Source: Paenibacillus endoradicis
GTDB lineage: Bacteria > Bacillota > Bacilli > Paenibacillales > Paenibacillaceae
Assembly (NCBI RefSeq): GCF_024721975.1
Contig: NZ_JANQBB010000003.1
Span: 795,720 to 859,719 of the forward strand
Length of the DNA stretch: 64,000 bases
Reading direction: 5' to 3'
In this document: piece after piece, positions 56,079 through 64,000 of the stretch
Layout of the letters: every line of letters starts with the position of its first letter
Position numbering within the stretch: position 1 is the stretch's first letter
Program-made: the position numbers and the translations under genes
Notes under the pieces: model-generated
The model's input: only the letters and a program-made list of their open reading frames with translations
The model's database searches: none
What the model was told of the DNA's origin: nothing

Positions 56079-58136
56079 ATGATCAAACTTGATCAAATTC
56101 CAGTTAAACAGTTGAAAGGCGTGAGTGCTCTTAAGGAACAGGAGCTTCACGCCTTTGGCCTATATACTGCGAATGATATTATATTATACTTTCCGTTTCG
56201 ATATGAAGATTATCGTGTACGTGACTTGACTGAAATAAAAAGTGGTGAAAAAGCTACAGTTATTGGAACTGTACGTGGTGTTCCTGTATTACAACGTTAT
56301 GGTAAGTCAAAATCTCGTCTAACATGTAAAATACAAGTCGGTATTCAGTTAATTACTGCAACTTGGTTTAATCGTCATTTTCTTCGTGAAGGATTAATTC
56401 CCGATCGAGAAATTATGTTAACTGGTAAATGGGAACAGTCTCGTCTGCAATTAACAGTGTCAGAATCTGAGTTTCTTGATGCCGTCAAACCATCTGCAAA
56501 GATGGATACATTGCAGCCTGTTTATTCCGTAGGTGGAAAGATTACACAGCCATGGATTCGCAAATTAATTACAGCGACATTAGAACAATATGGCAGTATG
56601 GTGGAAGAAATTCTTCCCTATGGAATCGTCCAGAAATATAATTTGATGAATCGAGCAGAGGCTATTACACATATCCATCATCCTGGTGATTTTGCCGCTG
56701 GGCAAGAAGCACGAAGACGAATGGTGTATGAGGAATTATTTTTATTCCAGCTTCGTTTGCAGGCATATCGTGCACTTTCTCATCGGAGGCAGGCGGGTAT
56801 TGCTATGCAGATTGACAGTCAATGGATTCGTGAATTTGCTGCGACGTTACCATTTGAACTTACAGACGGTCAGAAGAAAGCGATTAACGAAATTTCTGTT
56901 GATATGCGTCGTAATTATGGAATGAATCGATTGCTGCAAGGTGATGTTGGTTCTGGTAAAACGGTAGTTGCTGCGATTGCACTCTATAGTGCAGTGAAGG
57001 CGGGGTATCAAGGTGCATTAATGGTTCCTACGGAGATATTAGCAGAGCAACATTTGAAGAGCTTCACGCGTTTATTTGATAATACGAACATTCAAGTAGG
57101 GCTGTTAACAGGAAGTTTAGGTGAGCGCAAACGTCGTGATATGCTTGCCTCGCTGCAGATGGGGCTAATTGATGTTGTTGTTGGTACACATGCACTTATA
57201 CAAGAGGATGTTTTCTTTAGCAAGTTAGGACTTGTCGTAGTCGATGAGCAGCATCGCTTTGGTGTTAATCAACGGAGCATATTACGTCAGAAGGGGATTC
57301 ATCCAGATGTACTAACGATGACGGCGACTCCGATTCCGCGGACGCTTGCTATAACTGCCTTTGGTGATATGGATGTATCGACGATTCGCGAGCGTCCACA
57401 AGGGCGTAAACCGATCGAGACGTTCTGGGTTAAGCATAGTGCTTTAGATCGCGCATACGGCTTTATTCGCAAGCAAGTAGCGCTTGGTCGTCAAGCTTAT
57501 GTCATCTGTCCTCTCATTGAAGAATCTGAGAAGCTAGAAGTGCAGAATGTTATTGATGTTCATATTACGATGCAGCAGGCATTCCCCGATCTACAAGTAG
57601 GACTGTTACATGGTCGTATGAGTGCAGCTGAGAAAGAAGCGTCGATGGGTGCTTTTGCTAGTAATGAATCACAAGTGTTAGTTGCAACAACTGTTGTTGA
57701 GGTAGGCGTAGATGTTCCTAATGCTACGATTATTATGATTATGGATGCTGAGCGATTTGGGCTTTCTCAATTGCATCAACTTCGGGGCCGGGTAGGGCGT
57801 GGCGAGCATCAATCGTATTGTATTTTACTTGCTGATCCCAAGTCAGAAGTAGGTCGAGAACGAATGAAGGTTATGACCGACACGAATGATGGTTTCGAGG
57901 TAGCGCGTCGTGATCTTGAACTTCGAGGTCCAGGTGACTTCTTTGGGACAAAACAAAGTGGTCTACCAGAATTCAAGCTTGCTGATATGGTTGCAGACTA
58001 CGAATTACTTGAGCAGGCTAGGGAAGATGCTACTGAACTCGTGGCTCGCGACAGTTTTTGGCATGATTCTACGTACGCTAGATTAATAGAATGGCTTCGA
58101 AATGATCCTTTATTTCAAGGAGAACAAATAGATTAG
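56079..58136 (+). CDS. recG: ATP-dependent DNA helicase RecG
   Basis: 685 residues. Wedge/OB domain in the N-terminal third, then LLQGDVGSGKT (Walker A), VVDEQHRFGVNQR (DEQH), TATPIPRTLAIT, TTVVEVGVDVPNA and QLRGRVGRGE. Regresses stalled forks and processes recombination intermediates. ATG 56079, 7 bases after degV. Confidence 0.95.
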   Translation: MIKLDQIPVKQLKGVSALKEQELHAFGLYTANDIILYFPFRYEDYRVRDLTEIKSGEKATVIGTVRGVPVLQRYGKSKSRLTCKIQVGIQLITATWFNRHFLREGLIPDREIMLTGKWEQSRLQLTVSESEFLDAVKPSAKMDTLQPVYSVGGKITQPWIRKLITATLEQYGSMVEEILPYGIVQKYNLMNRAEAITHIHHPGDFAAGQEARRRMVYEELFLFQLRLQAYRALSHRRQAGIAMQIDSQWIREFAATLPFELTDGQKKAINEISVDMRRNYGMNRLLQGDVGSGKTVVAAIALYSAVKAGYQGALMVPTEILAEQHLKSFTRLFDNTNIQVGLLTGSLGERKRRDMLASLQMGLIDVVVGTHALIQEDVFFSKLGLVVVDEQHRFGVNQRSILRQKGIHPDVLTMTATPIPRTLAITAFGDMDVSTIRERPQGRKPIETFWVKHSALDRAYGFIRKQVALGRQAYVICPLIEESEKLEVQNVIDVHITMQQAFPDLQVGLLHGRMSAAEKEASMGAFASNESQVLVATTVVEVGVDVPNATIIMIMDAERFGLSQLHQLRGRVGRGEHQSYCILLADPKSEVGRERMKVMTDTNDGFEVARRDLELRGPGDFFGTKQSGLPEFKLADMVADYELLEQAREDATELVARDSFWHDSTYARLIEWLRNDPLFQGEQID

Positions 58137-58207
58137 GCAATTATTAGCGATCGCCTGCATATAGTTAATTCATTAGAGCTAGTTGCCTATACGGAGGTGT
58201 CTGATCA

Positions 58208-58495
58208 ATGAGTTATCAAAAATTCGGTATTAGTCCGCAGTTAGTGGAGCGAGTGAAGTTTAAAGCGAAAAATCCAGCTACAAAGGAACGTCTTCGCAAA
58301 TTACTTGGTGATGCTACCAAATACGATTTGCAGGATCGACTGAAGGTTCGTAAGCTGACCAAATCTGCTGCAACTATTTTGCAAGAAAAACTAACCGAAA
58401 CACAGGAAGAACAAATTGTTACGTTCGTGTTAGCGCAAAAAATAGATCCAAACAATACGCTTCATTTATTGAAATTATGGAGTATGTTCCGCTAA
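58208..58495 (+). CDS. stage VI sporulation protein F-like
   Basis: 95 residues, helical. Begins MSYQKFGISPQLVERVKFK and ends QKIDPNNTLHLLKLWSMFR, which matches Paenibacillus proteins I know as SpoVIF-like (late spore coat assembly in B. subtilis). Conserved directly after recG. ATG 58208 behind ACGGAGGTG. Confidence 0.7.
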   Translation: MSYQKFGISPQLVERVKFKAKNPATKERLRKLLGDATKYDLQDRLKVRKLTKSAATILQEKLTETQEEQIVTFVLAQKIDPNNTLHLLKLWSMFR

Positions 58496-58511
58496 GCTAT
58501 TGTAATAGTGT

Positions 58512-58581
58512 AAGTTCGCTGCATTTTTGATGTCGAATATGCTACGTAGTAGTGCATCGTTATCAAAGTCTGTTTTTGAAC
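58512..58581 (-). repeat. inverted copy of the dispersed intergenic repeat
   Basis: Read on the minus strand: GTTCAAA, then CAGACTTTGATAACGATG, then CGTAGCATATTCGACATCAA and GCGAACTT. The first blocks match copy A at 43100 nearly base for base, and the last block matches the end of copy B. Confidence 0.75.
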
Positions 58582-58591
58582 TACCCCTAGG

Positions 58592-58648
58592 AAAAGGCAT
58601 TCATTGCCCACTGCATGTTCGCATGTAGCAGGTGATGAATGCCTTTTT
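58592..58648. terminator. terminator after the spoVIF-like gene
   Basis: AAAAGGCATTCAT / ATGAATGCCTTTTT with an inner CATG-TTCG-CATG stem. Confidence 0.85.
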
Positions 58649-58717
58649 GTTATGGACTGGATGAACTGTCATAAATTTCAGTTGCATAACGAATAGAATA
58701 AGAGTATATAATAAATA

Positions 58718-58731
58718 AGAACATATGTTCT
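58718..58731. promoter_or_regulatory. LexA (SOS) box
   Basis: AGAACATATGTTCT is a perfect palindrome with the GAAC-N4-GTTC core of the Gram-positive LexA box. A half site AGAACATATA follows at 58751. About 60 bases before the Y-family polymerase start. Confidence 0.8.
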
Positions 58732-58789
58732 GTTGTGTGCATAATATAGCAGAACATATAATAGCGAAATGATTTGTGGGGCGAGTGCG

Positions 58790-60034
58790 ATGACGCATAA
58801 GAAACAAGAGCGCATCATTATGTTAGCAGACTGTCAGTCTTTCTATGCAACGGTAGAAAAAGTTGCTCATCCTGAGTTAGAGGGTCGACCACTTGTTGTA
58901 GCGGGTGATCCGGAAAGGCGTTCAGGTATTATATTAGCTGCTTGTCCAATAGCAAAGCAGTATGGCATCAAAACTGCCGAGACGTTAGGTGACGCGATTG
59001 CCAAATGTCCTAATGTAGCTATTATTAGGCCTCGTATGGAGGAGTATATTAAAGTATCTTTGCAAATTACAGCGATCTATCAAAGTTATACAGATCTTGT
59101 TGAGCCATACAGTATTGATGAACAGCATCTTGATGTGACAGGCAGTGTACAAAATTATCATACCATTGAGCAAATGGCATACACGATTCAGCGACAAGTG
59201 ATGCGAGAGACAGGAGTACGTATTCGAATTGGTATAAGTAGCAATAAAGTATTAAGTAAGATGGCTTGTGATCACTTTGCAAAACAAAATGCATCAGGAC
59301 TATTTCGTTTACCTATTTCACATATTGAAGAGGTGCTATGGTCGCTTCCGATTGGCAATATGTTTATGGTAGGCAGAAAGATGAAGCATCATCTTGAAGT
59401 TATGGGCATTCATACGATAGGGGAGCTAGCTCGCACGCCGCTTGCTACATTACGTCGCCGCTTTGGAGTGAACGGTGAGGTGCTATGGCGAATTGCAAAT
59501 GGAGTCGATGATTCACCTGTTTCTCCAATGACACACATTGCGCAGAAAGGAATAGGTCATCATATGACGCTACCTGTTGATTATGAAACGTTGGAAGCGA
59601 TCAAGGTGCCACTGCTTGAGTTAACGGAACTTGTATGTCAACGTGCTCGAATGAAAGGTTACATGGGCTCTGTTGTGTCAGTAGGCTGCCACGGGGCTGA
59701 CTTTGATTATCCTACAGGATTCCATCGTCAGAAAAAGCTAGATGATCCAACTTATTTAACGGATGATGTGTATCATGTTGCACTTGAATTACTCGAGAAA
59801 CATTGGGATGGCTTACCGATTCGCAGTATTGGGGTGACGCTTAATCAATTTGTTAGCGATGAACAGTATCAGATGACGTTATTTGATAATCGTGAGGAAC
59901 GACTTGCACTCGCTCGTACGACAGATTCGATTAAAGCTCGTTATGGCAATACAGCAATTATGCGAGCATCATCGTTGACGGAGGCAGGTCAAGTGCATGA
60001 TCGTGCACGGAAAATAGGAGGTCATTACAAATGA
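58790..60034 (+). CDS. Y-family (UmuC/YqjW/UvrX-like) translesion DNA polymerase
   Basis: 414 residues. LADCQSFYATVEKV and EPYSIDEQHLDVTGS carry the catalytic acids; the RIRIGISSNKVLSKMACDHF and IGELARTPLATLRRRFG segments follow. The motifs fit the Bacillus YqjW/UvrX (PolY2) branch better than DinB/PolIV. Bypasses damaged bases. Start chosen at ATG 58790 (GGGGCGAG upstream); ATG 58769 is possible. LexA box upstream and YolD partner downstream mark it as SOS-controlled. Confidence 0.88.
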   Translation: MTHKKQERIIMLADCQSFYATVEKVAHPELEGRPLVVAGDPERRSGIILAACPIAKQYGIKTAETLGDAIAKCPNVAIIRPRMEEYIKVSLQITAIYQSYTDLVEPYSIDEQHLDVTGSVQNYHTIEQMAYTIQRQVMRETGVRIRIGISSNKVLSKMACDHFAKQNASGLFRLPISHIEEVLWSLPIGNMFMVGRKMKHHLEVMGIHTIGELARTPLATLRRRFGVNGEVLWRIANGVDDSPVSPMTHIAQKGIGHHMTLPVDYETLEAIKVPLLELTELVCQRARMKGYMGSVVSVGCHGADFDYPTGFHRQKKLDDPTYLTDDVYHVALELLEKHWDGLPIRSIGVTLNQFVSDEQYQMTLFDNREERLALARTTDSIKARYGNTAIMRASSLTEAGQVHDRARKIGGHYK

Positions 60035-60366
60035 GTTTGAAATTAACAGGGAATGGTCTATTCGAGTCATCACGAATGATGCTACCCGAACATAAGGAAG
60101 CCTATAATGAATTTCATAAAAATTTGGAACAGAAAGAACGCCCACACTTTGATGAACAACGATTAGTTGAACTTTCTTATCAGTTTGCCGAAGCGATGAA
60201 TGAGAAGGCTACTGTTCGTATTCGCATTTATGATTTGTTCCAGGATCGATGGATAACAGGAAAAGTTCAGCGTATTGATGTTTTGCAAGCTCGAATGAAA
60301 TTGGTGCAGGAAGACGAGACACGCTGGATTAAGCTTGAGGAAATTATTGATCTTGTCGTGGAGTAG
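60031..60366 (+). CDS. YolD-like family protein
   Basis: 111 residues. MMLPEHKEAYNEF and the RIRIYDLFQDRWITGKVQRID segment are YolD-like. YolD genes sit behind Y-family polymerases in Bacilli (yqjW-yqjX, uvrX-yolD) and have been suggested to play a UmuD-like accessory role. Overlaps the polymerase by 4 bases behind AGGAGGTC. Confidence 0.85.
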   Translation: MSLKLTGNGLFESSRMMLPEHKEAYNEFHKNLEQKERPHFDEQRLVELSYQFAEAMNEKATVRIRIYDLFQDRWITGKVQRIDVLQARMKLVQEDETRWIKLEEIIDLVVE

Positions 60367-60558
60367 ATAGTTGCTGCTTCGCGACATATTAAAACAGGAA
60401 ATTGAGTGGAGAAAATGCTTGATTTTCTTGTAACACTTAGGAAAAAACAGCATTTTTTTCGAAGACTTGTACTTAGTTGCGTGTTCTCAAATGTAACATT
60501 TCTTGCAGTTATTGAAATGAATTTTACTTAAAATGAGTCAGTAGTTCGGGGTAAAAAA

Positions 60559-60603
60559 ATAAAACAAAGAACGAGCGTCGATGATGCCCGTTCTTTGTTT
60601 TAT
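60559..60603. terminator. terminator after the yolD-like gene
   Basis: ATAAAACAAAGAACG / CGTTCTTTGTTTTAT, 15 bp, A/T ends on both sides. Confidence 0.88.
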
Positions 60604-60859
60604 TAAATAACGTTTAAACGTAAGCTAATATTCAATTAAGTGAATCTTGTACAATCATATCGGGTTTGAATTTAAAATATTATGTTAGAGTTGTTTGTAA
60701 CATTCATGTAACATACTCAGGTTATTCTATTTAAAGTGGTGTGATTGTTAGTCTATTTGCATAATCAAAATTTTGGTTTTGTGCTTGAATAAAAAATAGG
60801 TTAGTGATTTGTAAAATGAGTTTTAAAATGGGTCTATTATAAAATAGGAGGTAAGATAA
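60604..60859. other. AT-rich intergenic region before the glycosidase-like gene
   Basis: Together with 60367-60558 this is about 490 bases without a gene. I see no ORF of note, only the terminator at 60559 and repeated TGTAACAT (near 60492, 60693, 60704). Promoter of the next gene is expected here but no clean -35/-10 pair stands out. Confidence 0.4.
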
Positions 60860-63166
60860 ATGAGGAAAATAAGTAAAATCATTTTAATCGTTGCAATGGC
60901 AAGTAGTGTTCTTACGGGGTGTATGAATGAAAAAATCATACCAAGTAAAGAGGAAATCTCACAAATTAATAATTTAAACTTTAACTTTAGTGTAGATCCG
61001 GAGACACTAGCGCTTGAGGTAGAGTCCAATGGAATTACCGAGAAAGTATCGGAGCCCTTGGAGAGAATGAAAGTTTCAAATTTAGAAGACAGTGGAGATA
61101 ACATTAGCTGGAGCTATTTGGAACAGGGAATTGACGTTGATATCGAGAAAAAAGAAAATTATGTAGATGTAGCTATAAAATCAAGTAAAGTCGAAGACAA
61201 CACGTTTATATGGCCAAAAGTGAACGGTGATGGATATATGCTCCCGTTTAATCAGGGCAAGTATATTCCAAGCAATGATTCTATTTGGACAGATTATTTA
61301 AATGAGGGAAAAATGAAGGTTATTGAGGCTTTATCTATGCAATTTTTTGCAGTTGATAAAAGTGAGTATTCGCTAGTATATATAATTAGAAATCCTTATA
61401 ATAGTGAAATTGATTTTAATACAGAAAATGGTATTGAGTTTGCTTTTAATCATGAGTTTCCACAGATTAATGAAGAGAAGGAATATGGATTTAGAATATA
61501 TTTAACTGAAAAAAATACAGTGGATGTTGCAAAAACCTATAAAAACTATTTGATTGAACAAGGTGATTTCAAAAGTTTGGCGGATAAGGCTGAAGAAAAT
61601 AGTAATATTGAAAAGCTTTACGGTGCACCCCATGTTTATTTTTGGGATAGAACGGTGATTTCAGAGGAAAATATAAAATGGGCAAAACTGAAAGAAAGTT
61701 TACCTGAAAAACTGAAATTATGGATTCAGGAGTTATTAACTACTAAAGTTGAGGATGGATCAGAACTTTCATCGGGCTTAGAAGATTTGAATAACTTAGA
61801 TTATGTAGACAATTACACTAAGAATAGAATACTAAAAGGTCTAAGTGCCGTAATGCAACTAAAAGAATTCTATAATCAGGAAATATTTACTGATTTAGAT
61901 AAAGAAACGCAGGGGCTATTAGACAGGGGAATAGCAAAATTAAATGCTGTTGAATTAATTGACTTAAATAAGAGATTGTTAAAAAGCGTGCTTGGAAATG
62001 TAGTTGACCCAATAGAGGAGTGGGCAGCTGCAAATACCGTAGATGTGATAAAGGATATGAAGGATTCAGGGTTAGAATATATGTGGATTGGGTTGGACGA
62101 CTGGCAGGAAGGGTTTATTAAGCCAGAGTTAATAAAAAAAGCGGAAGATTTGGGGTATTTAATTGGCACATATGATTCGTATCATTCAATCCATGAACCA
62201 GGTAAAGAGAAGTGGGAAACTGCCAAGTTTAAAGATACTTCACTATACGAGGATGCAACTGTAACGAATAAAGATGGGAGCAAGATTGAAGGATTCCAGG
62301 GTGTAGGTAGAAAATTGAATCCGACACTTGCAATGCCTAGTGTAGAAGAAAGAGTAACTACGATTTTAAGTACTGGCATAGCGTTTAACTCATGGTTTTT
62401 AGATACAGATGGCACTGGAGAGATCTATGATGATTATTCGCCAGAACATATTACTACTGAAAATGAAGATATCCAAGCTAGAATTAAGAGAATGGAGTAT
62501 CTGCAAAAAGAATGGAATATGGTCGTTGGAACTGAGGGAGGAAATGATTTTGCTAACAAAACTATTGCCTTTGCACATGGAATAGAAACACCATCATTTT
62601 CTTGGATGGATGCGGACATGGCCAAAAACAAAGAAAGTGAGTATTATGTAGGGAGATACTATTCAAGTACTGGCGGAGTACCCGAATTATTCTCTAAACA
62701 AATACCTATAAAGGAAAAGTATAAGAAGTTATTTTTGGATACAGATTACACGATCCCATTGTACAAGTTGGTTTACAACGATTCAGTGATTACAAGTTAT
62801 TGGTGGGGATGGGGAAGCTTAAAATTTGAAGATGAAATAGTAAATAGGATGTTGTATGAGATACTTTATAATGTCCCTCCTTTATATCATATAGATAAAG
62901 TTGAGTGGGAAAAACACAAAGAAACAATAGTTAAGCATTCTAAAGTATGGTCAAAGTTCAGTGAAAAAGCAATCAAGGAAGAAATGACAGATTTTCGAAT
63001 TTTATCAGATGATAAACTCGTTCAAATGACAGCATATGGTGAAGAATTAAGTGCAGTAACAAATTTTTCAGAAGATGAATTTAACTATCACGGGGAGATA
63101 ATACCTGGGAAATCAGTTTTAATTATTGATGGCGACAGTAATACTATCTATTCACCGGAAAAATAA
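60860..63166 (+). CDS. lipoprotein, glycoside hydrolase-like (GH101-like/DUF5696-like)
   Basis: 768 residues. Signal peptide with lipobox VLTGC. An N-terminal beta-rich part (~30-230) precedes a TIM-barrel-like region with DMKDSGLEYMWIGLDDWQEG, FNSWFLDTDGTGEIYDDYS and VVGTEGGNDFANKTIAFAHG, whose Asp and Glu could be catalytic, then TSYWWGWGSLKF. This recalls endo-alpha-N-acetylgalactosaminidase-type enzymes, by pattern only. 14 of 15 Arg codons are AGA/AGG, whereas core genes such as remA use CGN; likely horizontally acquired. ATG 60860 behind ATAGGAGG. Confidence 0.6.
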   Translation: MRKISKIILIVAMASSVLTGCMNEKIIPSKEEISQINNLNFNFSVDPETLALEVESNGITEKVSEPLERMKVSNLEDSGDNISWSYLEQGIDVDIEKKENYVDVAIKSSKVEDNTFIWPKVNGDGYMLPFNQGKYIPSNDSIWTDYLNEGKMKVIEALSMQFFAVDKSEYSLVYIIRNPYNSEIDFNTENGIEFAFNHEFPQINEEKEYGFRIYLTEKNTVDVAKTYKNYLIEQGDFKSLADKAEENSNIEKLYGAPHVYFWDRTVISEENIKWAKLKESLPEKLKLWIQELLTTKVEDGSELSSGLEDLNNLDYVDNYTKNRILKGLSAVMQLKEFYNQEIFTDLDKETQGLLDRGIAKLNAVELIDLNKRLLKSVLGNVVDPIEEWAAANTVDVIKDMKDSGLEYMWIGLDDWQEGFIKPELIKKAEDLGYLIGTYDSYHSIHEPGKEKWETAKFKDTSLYEDATVTNKDGSKIEGFQGVGRKLNPTLAMPSVEERVTTILSTGIAFNSWFLDTDGTGEIYDDYSPEHITTENEDIQARIKRMEYLQKEWNMVVGTEGGNDFANKTIAFAHGIETPSFSWMDADMAKNKESEYYVGRYYSSTGGVPELFSKQIPIKEKYKKLFLDTDYTIPLYKLVYNDSVITSYWWGWGSLKFEDEIVNRMLYEILYNVPPLYHIDKVEWEKHKETIVKHSKVWSKFSEKAIKEEMTDFRILSDDKLVQMTAYGEELSAVTNFSEDEFNYHGEIIPGKSVLIIDGDSNTIYSPEK

Positions 63167-63244
63167 GCGTGAAATTCACTACATTTTAACTGTTTATTTC
63201 CGATAAGCTAAATCAGAACACTAAGGAAGAAAATGCTGAATAAT

Positions 63245-63291
63245 GCCCCTTTAAAAAAGAAGTGCACCCAACATTTGGAGGTGCTTTTTTT
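63245..63291. mobile_element. possible left end of a decayed IS3-family element
   Basis: GAAGTGCACCCAACATTTGG with a following AGGTGCTTTTTTT resembles the left ends of IS3/IS150-group elements and can also fold as a weak terminator (GCACC/GGTGC plus T7) for the lipoprotein gene. The next ORF begins like an IS3 OrfA. Confidence 0.35.
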
Positions 63292-63552
63292 ATGGAGAAA
63301 TTTACAGAAAAACAAAAAATAGAAGCAGTAGAACAATATCTCATTACAGATAGTGGACACCGGTCTAAAATGAATCGTATGCGTAATCATTTTACCATTG
63401 AACCCGACGTAGTAATGGAACTAAAGTATGTAATAGAACACAAAACAAAGATTCATTCATTAAGTTTCTTTCTCAGTCCACCCGAAGCAACCTTTACCCT
63501 AAAAGAGGTAACGCAAATTAACGATGATGTCGTTAAAGACAAAGTCATATGA
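63292..63552 (+). pseudogene. IS3-like OrfA start joined to unrelated sequence
   Basis: 86 residues. The first ~25 (MEKFTEKQKIEAVEQYL...) read like the start of an IS3-family OrfA helix-turn-helix. The rest (RNHFTIEPDVVMELKYVIEH...) is not transposase-like and I do not recognise it. Most likely a chimera left after an insertion decayed. RBS TTGGAGGTG, ATG 63292. May or may not be expressed. Confidence 0.4.
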
Positions 63553-63603
63553 GTGGATACAAAAGAATAGATTAATGGAAATCTGTATGTAGGAACTAGA
63601 ATA

Positions 63604-64000
63604 ATGAAAAAGAGAGTTGAAAAAATTTCCATAGTAGCGATAGTGCTAGTCTTGATAGCATCAGGAGTTTTTGCATTTCGTAAACCTTTGGCTATGCTTG
63701 CATTTAATATATTTCTATCAGATCAGGTCGTGAACACGTTAGAGGAGAAGTCATATAAACCTCTAGAAGGGGAGGGAAATGTAACTTATAGTAAAGCAGA
63801 AACGCTGAACCCTTTTTCTGTTTTACTATTAGGTACAGACCAACGTGAAAATGAAACGGCGCGTTCAGATACAATGATTTATGCGGTGATAAGACCTCAA
63901 GAATCAAAGGTATTATTGGTTTCAATTCCACGGGATACCTATACTGAAATTATAGGAAAAGGAAAGAAGGATAAGATCAATCATGCCTTCGCTTTTGGCG
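63604..64000 (+). CDS. LytR-CpsA-Psr (LCP) family protein, truncated by window end
   Basis: The first 132 codons are present. A short cytoplasmic tail, one membrane segment near 8-23 (ISIVAIVLVLIASGVFAF), then the LCP domain opening: PFSVLLLGTDQRENETARSDTM and SIPRDTYTEI, with the conserved Arg/Asp residues that hold the polyprenyl phosphate, and KKDKINHAFAFG. LCP enzymes attach teichoic acids or other glycopolymers to peptidoglycan outside the membrane. ATG 63604, RBS AGGAA. Confidence 0.9.
   Translation, partial: MKKRVEKISIVAIVLVLIASGVFAFRKPLAMLAFNIFLSDQVVNTLEEKSYKPLEGEGNVTYSKAETLNPFSVLLLGTDQRENETARSDTMIYAVIRPQESKVLLVSIPRDTYTEIIGKGKKDKINHAFAFG

Noticed and set aside
63704..63931. 75-codon minus-strand ORF opposite the LCP gene
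   Set aside because: It is a shadow of the LCP reading frame, without RBS or family similarity.

Overview
The window is a low-GC Gram-positive chromosome segment from an endospore former, most likely Paenibacillaceae. Support comes from spoVM and a spoVIF-like gene, a YlbF protein with a Cys/Gly tail, an XPB-type helicase followed by a helicase-associated protein, and a long core block (remA-gmk-rpoZ-coaBC-priA-def-fmt-rsmB-rlmN-prpC-prkC-rsgA-rpe-spoVM-rpmB-yloU-yloV-degV-recG) laid out as in Bacillus/Paenibacillus. No rRNA, tRNA, CRISPR array or intact mobile element was found. All assignments come from reading sequence and motifs; no database search was run.

Layout. 1-1.8 kb: a degraded left edge, then a PadR regulator with a HAAS-type membrane partner. 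1.8-5.7 kb: acuC-acuA divergent from acsA around a region with a cre match. 5.8-12.4 kb: class A penicillin-binding protein, NfeD/flotillin pair under an ECF-type (sigma-W-like) promoter, rpsD with a long leader. 12.4-21.7 kb: GAF-GGDEF diguanylate cyclase, a lipoprotein, M29 aminopeptidase, an HPr-like protein without the catalytic His, ylaN, an Asp23 protein, ftsW-yugN, an M20 amidohydrolase and an SNase-like/lamin-tail lipoprotein. 21.9-29.2 kb: XPB helicase and partner, ylbF-ylbG, an orphan ORF, a LysR regulator and a PHP phosphoesterase. 29.2-36.7 kb: rqcH, a Ca-type P-ATPase, dapF and a homocysteine methyltransferase/MTHFR fusion. 36.7-37.4 kb: a repeat-rich gap with a 167-bp tandem duplication. 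37.4-58.5 kb: the conserved housekeeping block described above. 58.5-60.4 kb: an SOS-type Y-family polymerase plus YolD-like gene behind a LexA-box match. 60.4-64 kb: accessory DNA with a glycosidase-like lipoprotein of foreign codon usage, an IS3-like remnant and the start of an LCP-family gene.

Functional links. acsA/acuA/acuC form an acetate activation and acetyl-CoA synthetase control unit. yloV and degV resemble a FakA/FakB fatty acid kinase pair. prpC/prkC are the phosphatase/kinase pair beside the ribosome-assembly GTPase rsgA. The PBP, FtsW and LCP proteins serve the cell wall. The Y-family polymerase and YolD protein look like a LexA-controlled mutagenesis unit.

The most interesting less-explained items are the dispersed intergenic repeat family (36.7, 43.1, 58.5 kb and perhaps 25.9 kb), the 167-bp tandem duplication with a 32-nt palindrome, the XPB two-gene module, the His-less HPr-like protein, and the glycosidase gene whose arginine codons are almost all AGA/AGG.
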